Shown here in pieces: positions 50,123 through 58,554 of a DNA stretch of 64,000 nt (its first letter is position 1; every line of letters begins with the position of its first letter). Position numbers and translations under genes: made by a program. The stretch covers positions 87,685 through 151,684 of the forward strand of contig NZ_JABBNC010000024.1 of NCBI RefSeq assembly GCF_012933445.1. Reading direction: 5' to 3'. This DNA is from Actinoplanes sp. TBRC 11911. Lineage in GTDB: Bacteria; Actinomycetota; Actinomycetes; Mycobacteriales; Micromonosporaceae. The notes under the pieces are model-generated. The model was given only the letters and a program-made list of their open reading frames with translations. It was not told where the DNA came from and made no database searches.

Positions 50123-50891
50123 CACCGATCGCGTTCCCACCGTCATCGCGCACAACGCGCACATCATCTACCGGATTCACGGCGCTGCCGGGTCCGGCAC
50201 CAACTCGCCGCTGGCCAGCCTCAAGCGCATCGTCACCGGCACCAAGAACGCGGCGACCCGCGAGGTGCACGCGGTCAAGGGCGTCAGCTTCACCGCGTAC
50301 AAGGGTGAGGCCGTCGGCCTGATCGGCAGCAACGGGTCGGGCAAGTCGACGCTGCTGCGGGCGATCGCCGGGCTGCTGCCGGTCGAGCAGGGCGGCGCGA
50401 TCTACGCGGCCGGCCAGCCGTCGCTGCTCGGCGTCAACGCGGCCCTGATGAACGACCTGTCCGGCGAGAAGAACGTGCAGCTCGGCTGCCTGGCCATGGG
50501 GATGACCCCAGCCCAGGTGAAGGCCCAGACCGGGGACATCATCGAGTTCTCCGGGATCAACGAGCGCGGCGACTTCAGCTCGCTGCCGATGCGGACGTAC
50601 TCGTCCGGCATGGCGGCCCGGCTGCGCTTCTCGATCGCCGCCGCCAAGAAGCACGACGTGCTGCTGATCGACGAGGCGCTGGCCACCGGTGACGCGAAGT
50701 TCCGCAAGCGCAGCGAGGCCCGGGTGCGCGAGCTGCGTCAGGAGGCCGGCACGGTGTTCCTGGTCAGCCACAGCGAGCAGTCGATCCGGGACACGTGCGA
50801 GCGGTCCATCTGGCTGGAGTCCGGCGAGATCCGCGCCGACGGCGCGACCGACGACGTGATGAAGGAATACGAGTCCTACATCAACAAGTGA
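50115..50891 (+). CDS. ABC ATPase of a polysaccharide/teichoic acid exporter (TagH/Wzt-like)
   Basis: The 258-residue ATPase has HAVKGVSFTAYKGEAVGLIG, Walker A GSNGSGKST, signature YSSGMAARLRFS and Walker B DVLLIDEALATGD, then SHSEQSIRDTC. These are the TagH/Wzt-type features. It lacks the C-terminal carbohydrate-binding domain of long Wzt proteins, so polymer length is probably set before export. GTG 50115 overlaps the permease. Its stop abuts the stop of the convergent gene at 50892. Confidence 0.92.
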   Translation: MADTDRVPTVIAHNAHIIYRIHGAAGSGTNSPLASLKRIVTGTKNAATREVHAVKGVSFTAYKGEAVGLIGSNGSGKSTLLRAIAGLLPVEQGGAIYAAGQPSLLGVNAALMNDLSGEKNVQLGCLAMGMTPAQVKAQTGDIIEFSGINERGDFSSLPMRTYSSGMAARLRFSIAAAKKHDVLLIDEALATGDAKFRKRSEARVRELRQEAGTVFLVSHSEQSIRDTCERSIWLESGEIRADGATDDVMKEYESYINK

Positions 50892-51923
50892 TTACCGCAC
50901 CGACAGGTGCACGTGATTGGTGTGGTCGCTGGAGGGGTCTCCATTTCCTCCGCTGTACGCCTTCCAGCCGCTGCTCGGTAGCCAGATGCGTCTGAACCAG
51001 ATGACGTAGAGCACGCCCAGCCGATCACTGTTGTTGATGAAGTAGTTCGCGAGCCGGGTCCCGTAGTCCTTACTGGACCCGCTCGCGACGCCGCCGAAGC
51101 CCTTCGTGTCGGCCGCGAAGTCGCACGCCCGGCCCTTGGGATGCTCGCCGGTGGCCTGATGCCGGAAGCACGCGACGAAGTGCGTGAAGCCGGCCCCCTT
51201 GGCCTGCTGCATCGCGTGCAGCAGCCGGGGCGTGATGCAGCCGTCGGTGGTCGGGTCGTTGATCGAGCAGCCCTCGGCCGGCAGCGAGCCGTCGGAGTTA
51301 CGCGGCACCGCCGTCGCGGTCTTGCTGCTCCCGCCGTCGCTCGCCTGCGGGGCGTCCTGACCGGCGTTGGCCTCCTTGAGCGCGGCCTCGGCCTGGGCCT
51401 TGCGCTTGGCCATCAGGTTGAGCTGCTTCTGCTGGTCCCGGATCGCCTGGTCGACCGCGAGCTTGGCGGCCGCCTGCCGGTCCCGGTTGGCCCGCAGGTC
51501 GGCGACCACCTCGTTCTCGCGGGCGGCGACCGTCTGCAGTGTCTCGGCGCGGTCCAGGAAGGCGCCGGTCGAGCTGGCCGACAGCAGCGCGCTCATCGGT
51601 CCGAGGCGACCGGTCGTATAAGACTGCCGGATGACCGTGTCGACCGCCTGCTGGCGCGGCCCGAGCTCGGCGTCCAGCTTCTTGATCTCGGCGGTCAGCG
51701 CCGCCTGCCGCTTCTGGGACGCGGCCAGCGCGTCCTTCGCGTCGACGAAACCGCGTGACGCCGCGTCGAGCTGCTGAATCAGGGTCTTGGACCCGCCTTC
51801 GCCGTCGTCCCCGGAATCACCCGGAGCGGCGAACGCGGAGCTGGCCGTGGACACGGCCAGTCCGGAGGTCGCGACAACTAGCGCTAGCAAAATCGCCAGA
51901 CGCCGCCGGACAGATTTCTGCAC
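50892..51923 (-). CDS. Secreted coiled-coil protein with ARB-07466/VanY-like C-terminal domain, paralogue A
   Basis: The product is 343 residues. A signal peptide (LAILLALVVATSGLAVSTA, cleavage near AFA-AP) precedes a long coiled coil (about 45-195), as in RipC/NlpC-type wall hydrolases. The C-terminal domain has CSINDPTTDGCITPR, HFVACFRHQATGEHPKGRAC-DF and SDHTNHVHLSV. The H-x-KGRACDF and DHxxHVH elements are placed like zinc ligands of D,D-peptidase-like domains, so a peptidoglycan role is likely but unproven. The GTG start follows AAGGA. It is the divergent paralogue of the 52280-53314 product. Confidence 0.8.
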   Translation of the reverse strand: MQKSVRRRLAILLALVVATSGLAVSTASSAFAAPGDSGDDGEGGSKTLIQQLDAASRGFVDAKDALAASQKRQAALTAEIKKLDAELGPRQQAVDTVIRQSYTTGRLGPMSALLSASSTGAFLDRAETLQTVAARENEVVADLRANRDRQAAAKLAVDQAIRDQQKQLNLMAKRKAQAEAALKEANAGQDAPQASDGGSSKTATAVPRNSDGSLPAEGCSINDPTTDGCITPRLLHAMQQAKGAGFTHFVACFRHQATGEHPKGRACDFAADTKGFGGVASGSSKDYGTRLANYFINNSDRLGVLYVIWFRRIWLPSSGWKAYSGGNGDPSSDHTNHVHLSVR

Positions 51924-51927
51924 ATCA

Positions 51928-51949
51928 AATCCTTCCGTCGGCCGCCGAC
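51928..51949. repeat. 22-bp inverted copy of the leader at 52254-52275
   Basis: The sequence just upstream of the 51923 start is identical, in opposite orientation, to the last 22 bases before the 52280 gene (core CGGCGGCCGACGGAAGG). Each copy contains the ribosome site and a small hairpin. The copy on the other side merges with the 3' end of the riboswitch. Confidence 0.8.
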
Positions 51950-52094
51950 GATACCCAAGACATCCATTGATCGACAGATTTCGTACGCAGCGCCAGAGGC
52001 CGGCGACACACCGTGAATGTGGTCACGCAATGTCGCTGCGACATCACAGAATTGGTGTTTGCGGAGCGCTGAACCATTCCACACTGTCCGGTAA

Positions 52095-52262
52095 ACTCGC
52101 GTCCGGCCTGCCGCCGAGGCGCCGCCCCCGAGGTGCCGGGCAGGCCACCGCCTAATCGCCGCGAGGCGAGCCGGGGACCCAGGTTTTCCCGGGGTGAATC
52201 CGCTGTTCCTAGCGGTAGGGATCGCTTCCGTCCCGAACCCGTCAGCTAACCCGGTCGGCGGC
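52095..52262 (+). ncRNA. c-di-AMP (ydaO/yuaA-type) riboswitch
   Basis: Conserved blocks of the actinobacterial ydaO motif appear in order: CCGAGGTGCCGGGCAGG, CCTAATCGCCGCGAGGCGAG, CCGGGGACCCAGG, GGGGTGAATCC, TAGGGATCG, CTTCCGTCCCGAACCC and GTCAGCTAACC. It ends about 18 bases before the ATG of a secreted wall-hydrolase-like gene. In actinobacteria this class sits upstream of Rpf and other wall-hydrolase genes and lowers expression when c-di-AMP is high. Boundaries are approximate. No copy is seen on the other strand for the divergent paralogue, so this 356-bp gap holds one riboswitch and two promoters. Confidence 0.92.
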
Positions 52263-52279
52263 CGACGGAAGGATTGTGC

Positions 52280-53314
52280 ATGACCGTACGACCGCGCCGA
52301 TTGCTGATCGTGGCACTGGCGCCGCTCGTGGCAGCGGCGTTGTTCGTCACACCCAGCTCGCCGGCCAACGCGGAACCGGGCAGCGGCACGTCGGACACCG
52401 CCGACGAGAAGACCACCGGCGGCGAGGACGATCTTCTGCTGAACGACGTGCTGGAGTCCTCGAACCGGCGCTTCGTCCAGGCCAAGGCCGCGGTGACGAA
52501 ATCGACCGCCACGCAGAAAAAGCTGGCCGCCGACATCAAGGTTGCCGAGGCCCGGCGCGACAAGCTGGTCCCCGAGGTCAACGCGATCGCCGCGAAGCAG
52601 TATCAGACCGGCAACATCGGCACGATGGGCTACCTGCTCGGCAGCAACGGCAACGACGACTTCCTCTCCAAGGCGATCTCCCTCTCCGAGATCAACAGCT
52701 TGCAGGACCACTCGCTGCACGAGCTCAACTCGGCGATCGACGAGGTCAACAACACCAAGGCCGCGCTGGACGCGGAGGTCAAGCAGCAGCAGACCAATCT
52801 CGCCTCGATGGCCAAGCAGAAAGAATCCGCCGAGAAAGCGCTCTCGCTGGTCGGTGGGGAATCCCTGACCGGCGGATTCGTCGACGCGAAATCGGCGGTG
52901 GCGGCCCCCGCGCCGCGCAATGCCGACGGCGGTTTCTCGCCGGAGAGTTGTTCGGTCGACGACCCGACGACGAATGGCTGCATCACGGCGCGCACCCTGC
53001 ACCTCTACAAAGAGGTGAAGAAGGCCGGCTTCAACAGATTCGTCGGGTGTCACCGCGACGGCGGCCCGTTCGAGCACCCCAAGGGCCGGGCCTGTGACTG
53101 GTCACTGCAGAAGAGCGGGTTCTCGGTCGCGCACAACGCCGACATGAAGAAGTACGGCAACGACCTGATGGCGTTCCTGGTGCGTAATGCCGACCGGCTC
53201 GGCATCTATTACGTCATCTGGTTCAAGCAGATCTGGTTCCCCACCACCGGCGTGTGGAAGGCCTATCACGGCGTCAGCGACCACACCGACCACGTGCACG
53301 TGTCGCTGCTGTGA
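52280..53314 (+). CDS. Secreted coiled-coil protein with ARB-07466/VanY-like C-terminal domain, paralogue B
   Basis: The product is 344 residues. The signal peptide (LLIVALAPLVAAALFVTP, cleavage near ANA-EP) is followed by a coiled coil (about 50-195). The C-terminal domain has CSVDDPTTNGCITARTL, VGCHRDGGPFEHPKGRACDW, RLGIYYVIWFKQIWFPTTG and SDHTDHVHVSLL. The same blocks occur in paralogue A. The H-x-KGRACD and DHxxHVH elements suggest a metal-dependent peptidoglycan peptidase. The ATG at 52280 follows AAGGA. Expression is controlled by the c-di-AMP riboswitch, linking it to wall remodelling or osmotic state, and it ends in a strong terminator. Confidence 0.82.
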   Translation: MTVRPRRLLIVALAPLVAAALFVTPSSPANAEPGSGTSDTADEKTTGGEDDLLLNDVLESSNRRFVQAKAAVTKSTATQKKLAADIKVAEARRDKLVPEVNAIAAKQYQTGNIGTMGYLLGSNGNDDFLSKAISLSEINSLQDHSLHELNSAIDEVNNTKAALDAEVKQQQTNLASMAKQKESAEKALSLVGGESLTGGFVDAKSAVAAPAPRNADGGFSPESCSVDDPTTNGCITARTLHLYKEVKKAGFNRFVGCHRDGGPFEHPKGRACDWSLQKSGFSVAHNADMKKYGNDLMAFLVRNADRLGIYYVIWFKQIWFPTTGVWKAYHGVSDHTDHVHVSLL

Positions 53315-53315
53315 C

Positions 53316-53352
53316 GAAATGAGGGGCGCCCGACTTGGGCGCCCCTCATTTC
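53316..53352. terminator. Bidirectional terminator
   Basis: A perfect 16-bp stem (GAAATGAGGGGCGCCC, 53316-53331, with 53337-53352) with a 5-base loop lies between convergent genes. Flanking A and T runs supply a short U-tract in either direction. Confidence 0.92.
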
Positions 53353-55715
53353 TAGCTTGTCGCGCGGCGCACCGGGGCGCGCCCGGCCGGCTGGGTCGGT
53401 GCCGGGCCGACCGGCAGCGCCGGCGGTATCGGCACGGCCACCGGCTTCACCTGGGTCACCTCGACCTCCTTGCCGTGATGCACCAGCACCAGGCGGGCCG
53501 AGCCGCCGCCGTTACGCAGCGAGTAGGTGACCTCGTCCGGGGTCACGTTCACACGCAGCCGCAGGCCCCGCCAGAGCAGCGAGAACTCCAGGTTGCTGAT
53601 CCGGCTGGGCAGCCGCGGCGCGAACGACAACTGGCCGTTGAAGTCGCGCATGCCGCCGAGGCCCGCCACCAGCGCGATCCAGGACCCGGCCAGCGACGCC
53701 ACGTGCACGCCGTCGCGGGCGTTCTGGTGCAGGTCGTGCAGGTCCATCAGGGCCGCTTCGCCCAGGTAGTCGTGGGCCAGCTCCAGATGACCCGTCTCGG
53801 CCGCCATGACGGCCTGCACGCACGCGGACAGCGACGAGTCCCGCACCGTACGGGCGTCGTAGTAGGCGAAGTTGCGCGCCTTCTCCTCCGGGGTGAACGC
53901 GTCCCCCCGGATGTACATCGCCATCACCAGGTCGGCCTGCTTGACCACCTGCTTGCGGTACAGGTCGAAGTACGGGTAGTTCAGCAGCAGCGGGTACGCC
54001 TCGGGCGGCGTGTTCTCGAAGTCCCACTCCTGCAGCCGGGTGAAGCCCTCGGACTGCTGATGAACACCCAGTTCCCGGTCGTACGGGATGTGCACCGCAG
54101 CCGCCGCATCCCGCCACGACGCCATCTCCTCGTCGTCCACGCCCAGTTTGTGCGCCAGGTCGGGGTGACGCTTCGCGGCCTCGACGGCGGTGAACATGTT
54201 CTGCTGCGCCATCAGGTTGGTGTAGATGTTGTCGTCCACCACCGCGGTGTACTCGTCCGGGCCGGTGACCCCGTCGATGTGGAACCGTCCATGCCGGTCG
54301 TGGTGCCCCAGCGAACGCCACAGCCGCGCCGTCTCGATCAGGAGTTCGAGCCCCACCTCACGCTCGAAGTCGTAATCGCCGGTCGCCTGGACGTAGCGCC
54401 GCACCGCGTCCGCGATGTCCGCCCCGATGTGGAAGCCCGCGGTGCCGGCCGGCCAGTACGCCGAGCACTCCTGGCCACGGATCGTCCGCCACGGGAAGGC
54501 CGCACCCTGCAGGCCCAGCGTCTGCGCCCGCTCGCGCGCCAGGTCGAGCGTCGAATGTCGCCAGCGCAGCACGTCCGCGGCCGCCGAGGGCTGGGTGTAG
54601 GTCAGCGCGGGCAGCACGAAGGTCTCGGCGTCCCAGAACGTGTGGCCGTCGTAGCCGGGGCCGGTCAGCCCCTTCGACCCGATCGGGCGCAACTCGGCCC
54701 GGGCACCGGCCTGCAGCGTGTGGAACAGCCCGAAGCGGACCGCCTGCTGCACCTCGGGGTCGCCCTCGACGCGTACGTCGGAATGGTCCCAGAAGGCGTC
54801 CAGGAACTCTCGCTGGGCCTCCACCAGGCCCTCCCAGCCGTCCAGCCGGGCACTGGCGAGCGCCGCACCCACCTGGTCGCGGATGGCGGGCAGCGAGCGG
54901 TTGCCGGACCAGCCGTACGCGGCGATCTTGACCACGCGCAGCTTCTGCCCCGGCTCGAGCTTGCTGGCGACGGTCGTGCGCAGCCAGTCCGGGTGCCCCT
55001 CGGTGGTGATCGCGTGCTTGCCGGGCGCCTCGACCAGGTGCTCCATGGCGGCGGCCATCCGAAGGTCGCTGTTCTTGGTGCGGTGCACGAGCAGCCCGCC
55101 GGAGCGCTGCTCGAGCATCTCCTCGGCCTGCAGCGGGTGGTCGAGGACGGCGGCGACGCGGGGGTCCTTGCTCATCGGCGGCAGCTGCTCGTTGGCGACC
55201 AGCTCCGACTGCAGGATCAGCCGGGCGGACGCGTCGAGCGGCTCCACCTCGTAGAGGAACGCCACGACGGCACGCTGGGTGAAGGACACCAGGCGCACGG
55301 TGCGGACCCGGATGGCCTGGCCGGACGGTGACACCCACTCGACGTTGCGCTCGAGCGTGCCGGCCCGCAGGTCCAGGACCCGCTCGTGGGACCGGAGCTC
55401 GCCGTAGCGCACGTCGAACGGCTCGTCGTCGACCAGCAGCCGCATGAGCTTGGCGTTGGTCACGTTGATCATGGTCTGGCCGGATTCCGGGAATCCGTAG
55501 CCGGCTTCTGCGTAGGGCAACGGGCGCAGCTCGTAGAACGAGTTGAGATACGTCCCGGGAAGGCCGTGCGGCTCACCTTCGTCAAGGTTGCCGCGCATCC
55601 CGATGTGTCCGTTGGCCAGCGCGAACACCGACTCGGACTGGGCCAGCAGGTCCAGGTCGAGGCGAGTCTCCCTGATATGCCAGGGGTCGACGGGATAAGC
55701 CCGTTCACGGATCAC
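53352..55715 (-). CDS. Glycoside hydrolase family 65 phosphorylase
   Basis: The 787-residue protein has the GH65 layout: N-terminal beta-sandwich (SVFALANGHIGMRGNLDEG), helical linker, and an (alpha/alpha)6 barrel with GHTFWDAETFVLPAL. The acid catalyst Glu is near residue 488 in VTGPDEYTAVVDDNIYTN, followed by KQADLVMAMY and HQNARDGVHVASLAGSW. The C-terminal beta-domain ends with a Pro-rich tail. GH65 enzymes phosphorolyse alpha-glucosides such as maltose, trehalose or kojibiose. Here the adjacent beta-phosphoglucomutase converts the released beta-glucose 1-phosphate, which supports a phosphorylase. The exact disaccharide is not decided. Confidence 0.9.
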   Translation of the reverse strand: MIRERAYPVDPWHIRETRLDLDLLAQSESVFALANGHIGMRGNLDEGEPHGLPGTYLNSFYELRPLPYAEAGYGFPESGQTMINVTNAKLMRLLVDDEPFDVRYGELRSHERVLDLRAGTLERNVEWVSPSGQAIRVRTVRLVSFTQRAVVAFLYEVEPLDASARLILQSELVANEQLPPMSKDPRVAAVLDHPLQAEEMLEQRSGGLLVHRTKNSDLRMAAAMEHLVEAPGKHAITTEGHPDWLRTTVASKLEPGQKLRVVKIAAYGWSGNRSLPAIRDQVGAALASARLDGWEGLVEAQREFLDAFWDHSDVRVEGDPEVQQAVRFGLFHTLQAGARAELRPIGSKGLTGPGYDGHTFWDAETFVLPALTYTQPSAAADVLRWRHSTLDLARERAQTLGLQGAAFPWRTIRGQECSAYWPAGTAGFHIGADIADAVRRYVQATGDYDFEREVGLELLIETARLWRSLGHHDRHGRFHIDGVTGPDEYTAVVDDNIYTNLMAQQNMFTAVEAAKRHPDLAHKLGVDDEEMASWRDAAAAVHIPYDRELGVHQQSEGFTRLQEWDFENTPPEAYPLLLNYPYFDLYRKQVVKQADLVMAMYIRGDAFTPEEKARNFAYYDARTVRDSSLSACVQAVMAAETGHLELAHDYLGEAALMDLHDLHQNARDGVHVASLAGSWIALVAGLGGMRDFNGQLSFAPRLPSRISNLEFSLLWRGLRLRVNVTPDEVTYSLRNGGGSARLVLVHHGKEVEVTQVKPVAVPIPPALPVGPAPTQPAGRAPVRRATS

Positions 55716-55765
55716 GGTGGAGCCTCTCGTACATGAGAAAGAGAAAGTCTTGAAAGATACGCGAT

Positions 55766-56506
55766 CTAGCGCGTGAGGAGTTCTGACAAGTCCGTGACAA
55801 CGATGTCAGCCCCGTTTTCCAACAACGCCTGGGACTGTCCGACCCGGTCCACCCCAATGGTGATCCCAAACCTGCCCGCGTGGCCGGCCGCGACTCCGGC
55901 GAGGGCGTCCTCGTACACCGCGCAGTTCTCCGGGGGTAGCCCGAGCAGCTTGGCCGCGTACAGGAAGGTGTCGGGAGCCGGTTTGCCCGGCAGGTTCTGC
56001 TCGCGGGCGACGATCCCGTCCACCCGGACCTCGAGGAGGTCCGCGATGCCCGCCGCCTCCAGCACGTCCTTGCAGTTGGCGCTGGCCGACACGACGGCAC
56101 GGCGCAGCCCGGCCGCCTGAGCGGCCTTGAGGTACTCCACGGAGCCGTCGTAGACCTTCACGTGGCCGTCCCTGATCTTCTGCAGGACGAGCTCATTCTT
56201 CTTGTTGCCGATGCCGTTGACGGTCAGCTGGTTGGGACCGTCCTCCGGGCTGCCCTCGGGCAGGGTGATTCCGCGAGAGGCAAGGAACGTACGCACCCCG
56301 TCGGCGCGTGGCCGGCCGTCGACATACTGGTGGTAGTCGGCGCCGGAGTCGAACGGCACGAACTCTTGCCCATGCTGCGCCGACCACGTCTCGAGGAACG
56401 CGTCGAACGTTTGTTTCCACGCAGCATTGTGCACGAGCGCGGTCTGCGTCAGCACGCCATCAAGATCGAAAAGGCATGCGGTTACTTGGGGAGGAAGTCC
56501 GAGCAC
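55766..56506 (-). CDS. pgmB: Beta-phosphoglucomutase (HAD family)
   Basis: The 246-residue HAD phosphotransferase has nucleophile motif CLFDLDGVLTQTA, cap residues around YHQYVDGRPRADGV, motif II VVSASANCKDVL, and motif III with GKPAPDTFLYAAKLL and VYEDALAGVAAG. It interconverts beta-glucose 1-phosphate and glucose 6-phosphate. It is 50 bases upstream of the GH65 gene in the same direction, the usual pairing in maltose or trehalose phosphorolysis. The start is GTG 56506. Confidence 0.9.
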   Translation of the reverse strand: MLGLPPQVTACLFDLDGVLTQTALVHNAAWKQTFDAFLETWSAQHGQEFVPFDSGADYHQYVDGRPRADGVRTFLASRGITLPEGSPEDGPNQLTVNGIGNKKNELVLQKIRDGHVKVYDGSVEYLKAAQAAGLRRAVVSASANCKDVLEAAGIADLLEVRVDGIVAREQNLPGKPAPDTFLYAAKLLGLPPENCAVYEDALAGVAAGHAGRFGITIGVDRVGQSQALLENGADIVVTDLSELLTR

Positions 56507-56587
56507 GCGCCCAATGTAGCCGCACTACGCCGTAGGTGTGGGGGGAAGGCCGCCTTCACGTGTTCACCAGGCGTTCAAACTTATGTT

Positions 56588-57076
56588 TCAGCTGCGTACG
56601 GCGTGGTGCGGCAACAGTATCCGCAGGCAGATGGTAGTGCCGATCGGGCCGGTGGCCACCGTCACCTCGTCGCACAACTGGTGTGCGAGCCAGATGCCGC
56701 GGCCGCCCACCTGGTACGCCGCGGGCACCCCTGGCTCGGCGAGGAACTCGGCCGGGATGCCGGGCCCGGAGTCGGTCACCGTGCAGAACGCCGAGCCGTC
56801 CGCGAGCCACAACGCGAGACGGCCATGGCCGCCGGCGTGCACCACGGCGTTGGTGACCATCTCGTTGATCGCGAGCACGAAGCCCTGCAGCCGATCACCG
56901 CCGAGACCGGCCGCGCTCACCCGCGCCGACACCTCGTGCCGGATCGCGGTGATCTCCGCACGGCCGAACCGCCGGTCCACCAGCAAGTCGCCCGGCAGGC
57001 GAGCGGGCGATGCGGCGACATCGGCCGGCTCCGCACCCGGAGCCGAACGCACGCCTTGGCCCAATCTGTCCTCCAC
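56588..57076 (-). CDS. RsbW-like anti-sigma regulatory ATPase
   Basis: The product is 162 residues with a HATPase_c domain of the RsbW/SpoIIAB type: N-box FVLAINEMVTNAVVHAGG, G1 VTDSGPGIP, and G2 VGGRGIWLAHQLCD. Actinomycetes have many such proteins, which bind sigma factors or anti-anti-sigma factors. No STAS or phosphatase partner is adjacent, so its circuit is unknown. Confidence 0.88.
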   Translation of the reverse strand: MEDRLGQGVRSAPGAEPADVAASPARLPGDLLVDRRFGRAEITAIRHEVSARVSAAGLGGDRLQGFVLAINEMVTNAVVHAGGHGRLALWLADGSAFCTVTDSGPGIPAEFLAEPGVPAAYQVGGRGIWLAHQLCDEVTVATGPIGTTICLRILLPHHAVRS

Positions 57077-57130
57077 CGAGGTGCAGCCTACGCGGTGCGA
57101 CTCCCTGGTGGCAGGAGGCGCCGCTGATGT

Positions 57131-58429
57131 TCAGCGCCAACCGACGTCGATCCGGCCGCCCCGCTCGTCGAAGAAGTGGAGAGCGTCCATGCGCACGGAC
57201 ACCGCGAGCGGGTGCCCGGGGGCCACGGCCGGGTAGGGCGCCAGCCGTACCGAGAGCTCGGCCGCCCGGCGATTGTGCCGGCCGCTGTTGAGCACGCTGG
57301 GCGCCTCGGTCTCCAGGGTCCGCACCGCGGTGCCGCCGCGACCGGTCAGCCGCTGCAGCGCGTTCTTGAGGACGCCGCCGCCGTTTCCGGCCGTCTCCGC
57401 CTCCGGTGCCGTACCGCCGATCTCGTCCACCACCACGGCGGTCGCGCCGATGTCCAGGTACGCCAGCGACTCGTGCCCGTGGTGCTCCAGATAGCGGATC
57501 CGGCCGCGGAAGACGGCGCCCGGCGTGTCGATGGCGACCGGGGTGAGCGCCTCGGCGCGCAGCCCCACCACGATCCGCTCGCCGTGGTAATGCGCCACGG
57601 CCCGCGCGCGGATGTCGTTCCACGGCAGGTAGAGCGCCTGCTCACCGAAGTTGAGCTGGATGTAGCGGTCCAGGTGCACGTAGACCGCGGCCTCCAGCAG
57701 ATTCATCCGGGGCGAACCCAGGAACGCCGCCACGTAGAGGGTGGCCGGACGCCCGTACACCTCGGTGGGGGTGCCGACGTCCTGCAGCACGCCGCGGCGC
57801 AGGATCGCCACCCGATCCGCCATGGTCAGCGCCTCGGCCTGGTCGTGCGTCACGTACATGGTGGTGACGCCCAGCTCGCGGGTCAGGCCGGTGATCTCGT
57901 TGCGGAGTTCGGCGCGCAGGCCGCTGTCCAGGTTGGAGAGCGGCTCGTCCATCAGGAAGAGCCCGGGGCGTCGGATGATCGCGCGGCCCATCGCCACGCG
58001 CTGCCGTTGGCCGCCGGACAATTGGCCGGGTTTGCGGCCGAGGACGTCGCCGATGCCCAGGGCGGTCGCCACGTCACCGACGCGTTCGCCGCGCGGCCCC
58101 GGGTCCACTTTCGACAATTTCAGCGGAAAGCCGATGTTGTCACTCACCGACATGTGCGGATATAACGCGAAATCTTGGAACACCATCGCGATGCTCCGGT
58201 CGCGCGGCGGCACCTCCAGCACCGGCGAACCATTCAGCAGAATGTCCCCTTCGGACGGATCCTCCAGGCCGGCGATCATGCGAAGAATGGTGGACTTGCC
58301 GCACCCGGAAGGCCCCAGAAGGACCATGAATTCGCCGTCGCCGACGTCAAGACTCGCGTGATTGACCGCCACGGTGCCGTCCGGCCAGATCTTGGACACG
58401 TCTTTGAGCGCGACGGTGGACACCGTCAA
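57131..58429 (-). CDS. MsmK/MalK-type sugar ABC transporter ATPase
   Basis: The product is 432 residues. The ATPase domain has Walker A GPSGCGKST, Q-loop MVFQDFALYPHM, signature LSGGQRQRVAMGRA and Walker B LFLMDEPLSNLD. A C-terminal TOBE/regulatory region follows (GLRAEALTPVAID). Residues about 330-380 form an extra segment rich in Gly/Ala/Thr. No permease or binding-protein gene is nearby; MsmK-type ATPases often serve several distant sugar transporters. The neighbouring phosphorolysis genes suggest alpha-glucoside uptake. Confidence 0.9.
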   Translation of the reverse strand: MTVSTVALKDVSKIWPDGTVAVNHASLDVGDGEFMVLLGPSGCGKSTILRMIAGLEDPSEGDILLNGSPVLEVPPRDRSIAMVFQDFALYPHMSVSDNIGFPLKLSKVDPGPRGERVGDVATALGIGDVLGRKPGQLSGGQRQRVAMGRAIIRRPGLFLMDEPLSNLDSGLRAELRNEITGLTRELGVTTMYVTHDQAEALTMADRVAILRRGVLQDVGTPTEVYGRPATLYVAAFLGSPRMNLLEAAVYVHLDRYIQLNFGEQALYLPWNDIRARAVAHYHGERIVVGLRAEALTPVAIDTPGAVFRGRIRYLEHHGHESLAYLDIGATAVVVDEIGGTAPEAETAGNGGGVLKNALQRLTGRGGTAVRTLETEAPSVLNSGRHNRRAAELSVRLAPYPAVAPGHPLAVSVRMDALHFFDERGGRIDVGWR

Positions 58430-58554
58430 CCTCCCGGGGGAAGAAAGGCTGTGATCCCGGTCCCACGACGGCCGGCGATCGCGCTCACTCTGACGAAGAG
58501 TGTCTATATCCCACCATCGGGTGAACGTGCCATTCGCGCAGCGTGATCACGCCA

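Noticed and set aside
51950..52094. Second c-di-AMP riboswitch on the minus strand
   Set aside because: The reverse complements of the diagnostic blocks (such as GGATTCACCCC) are absent. Only the final leader segment is shared.
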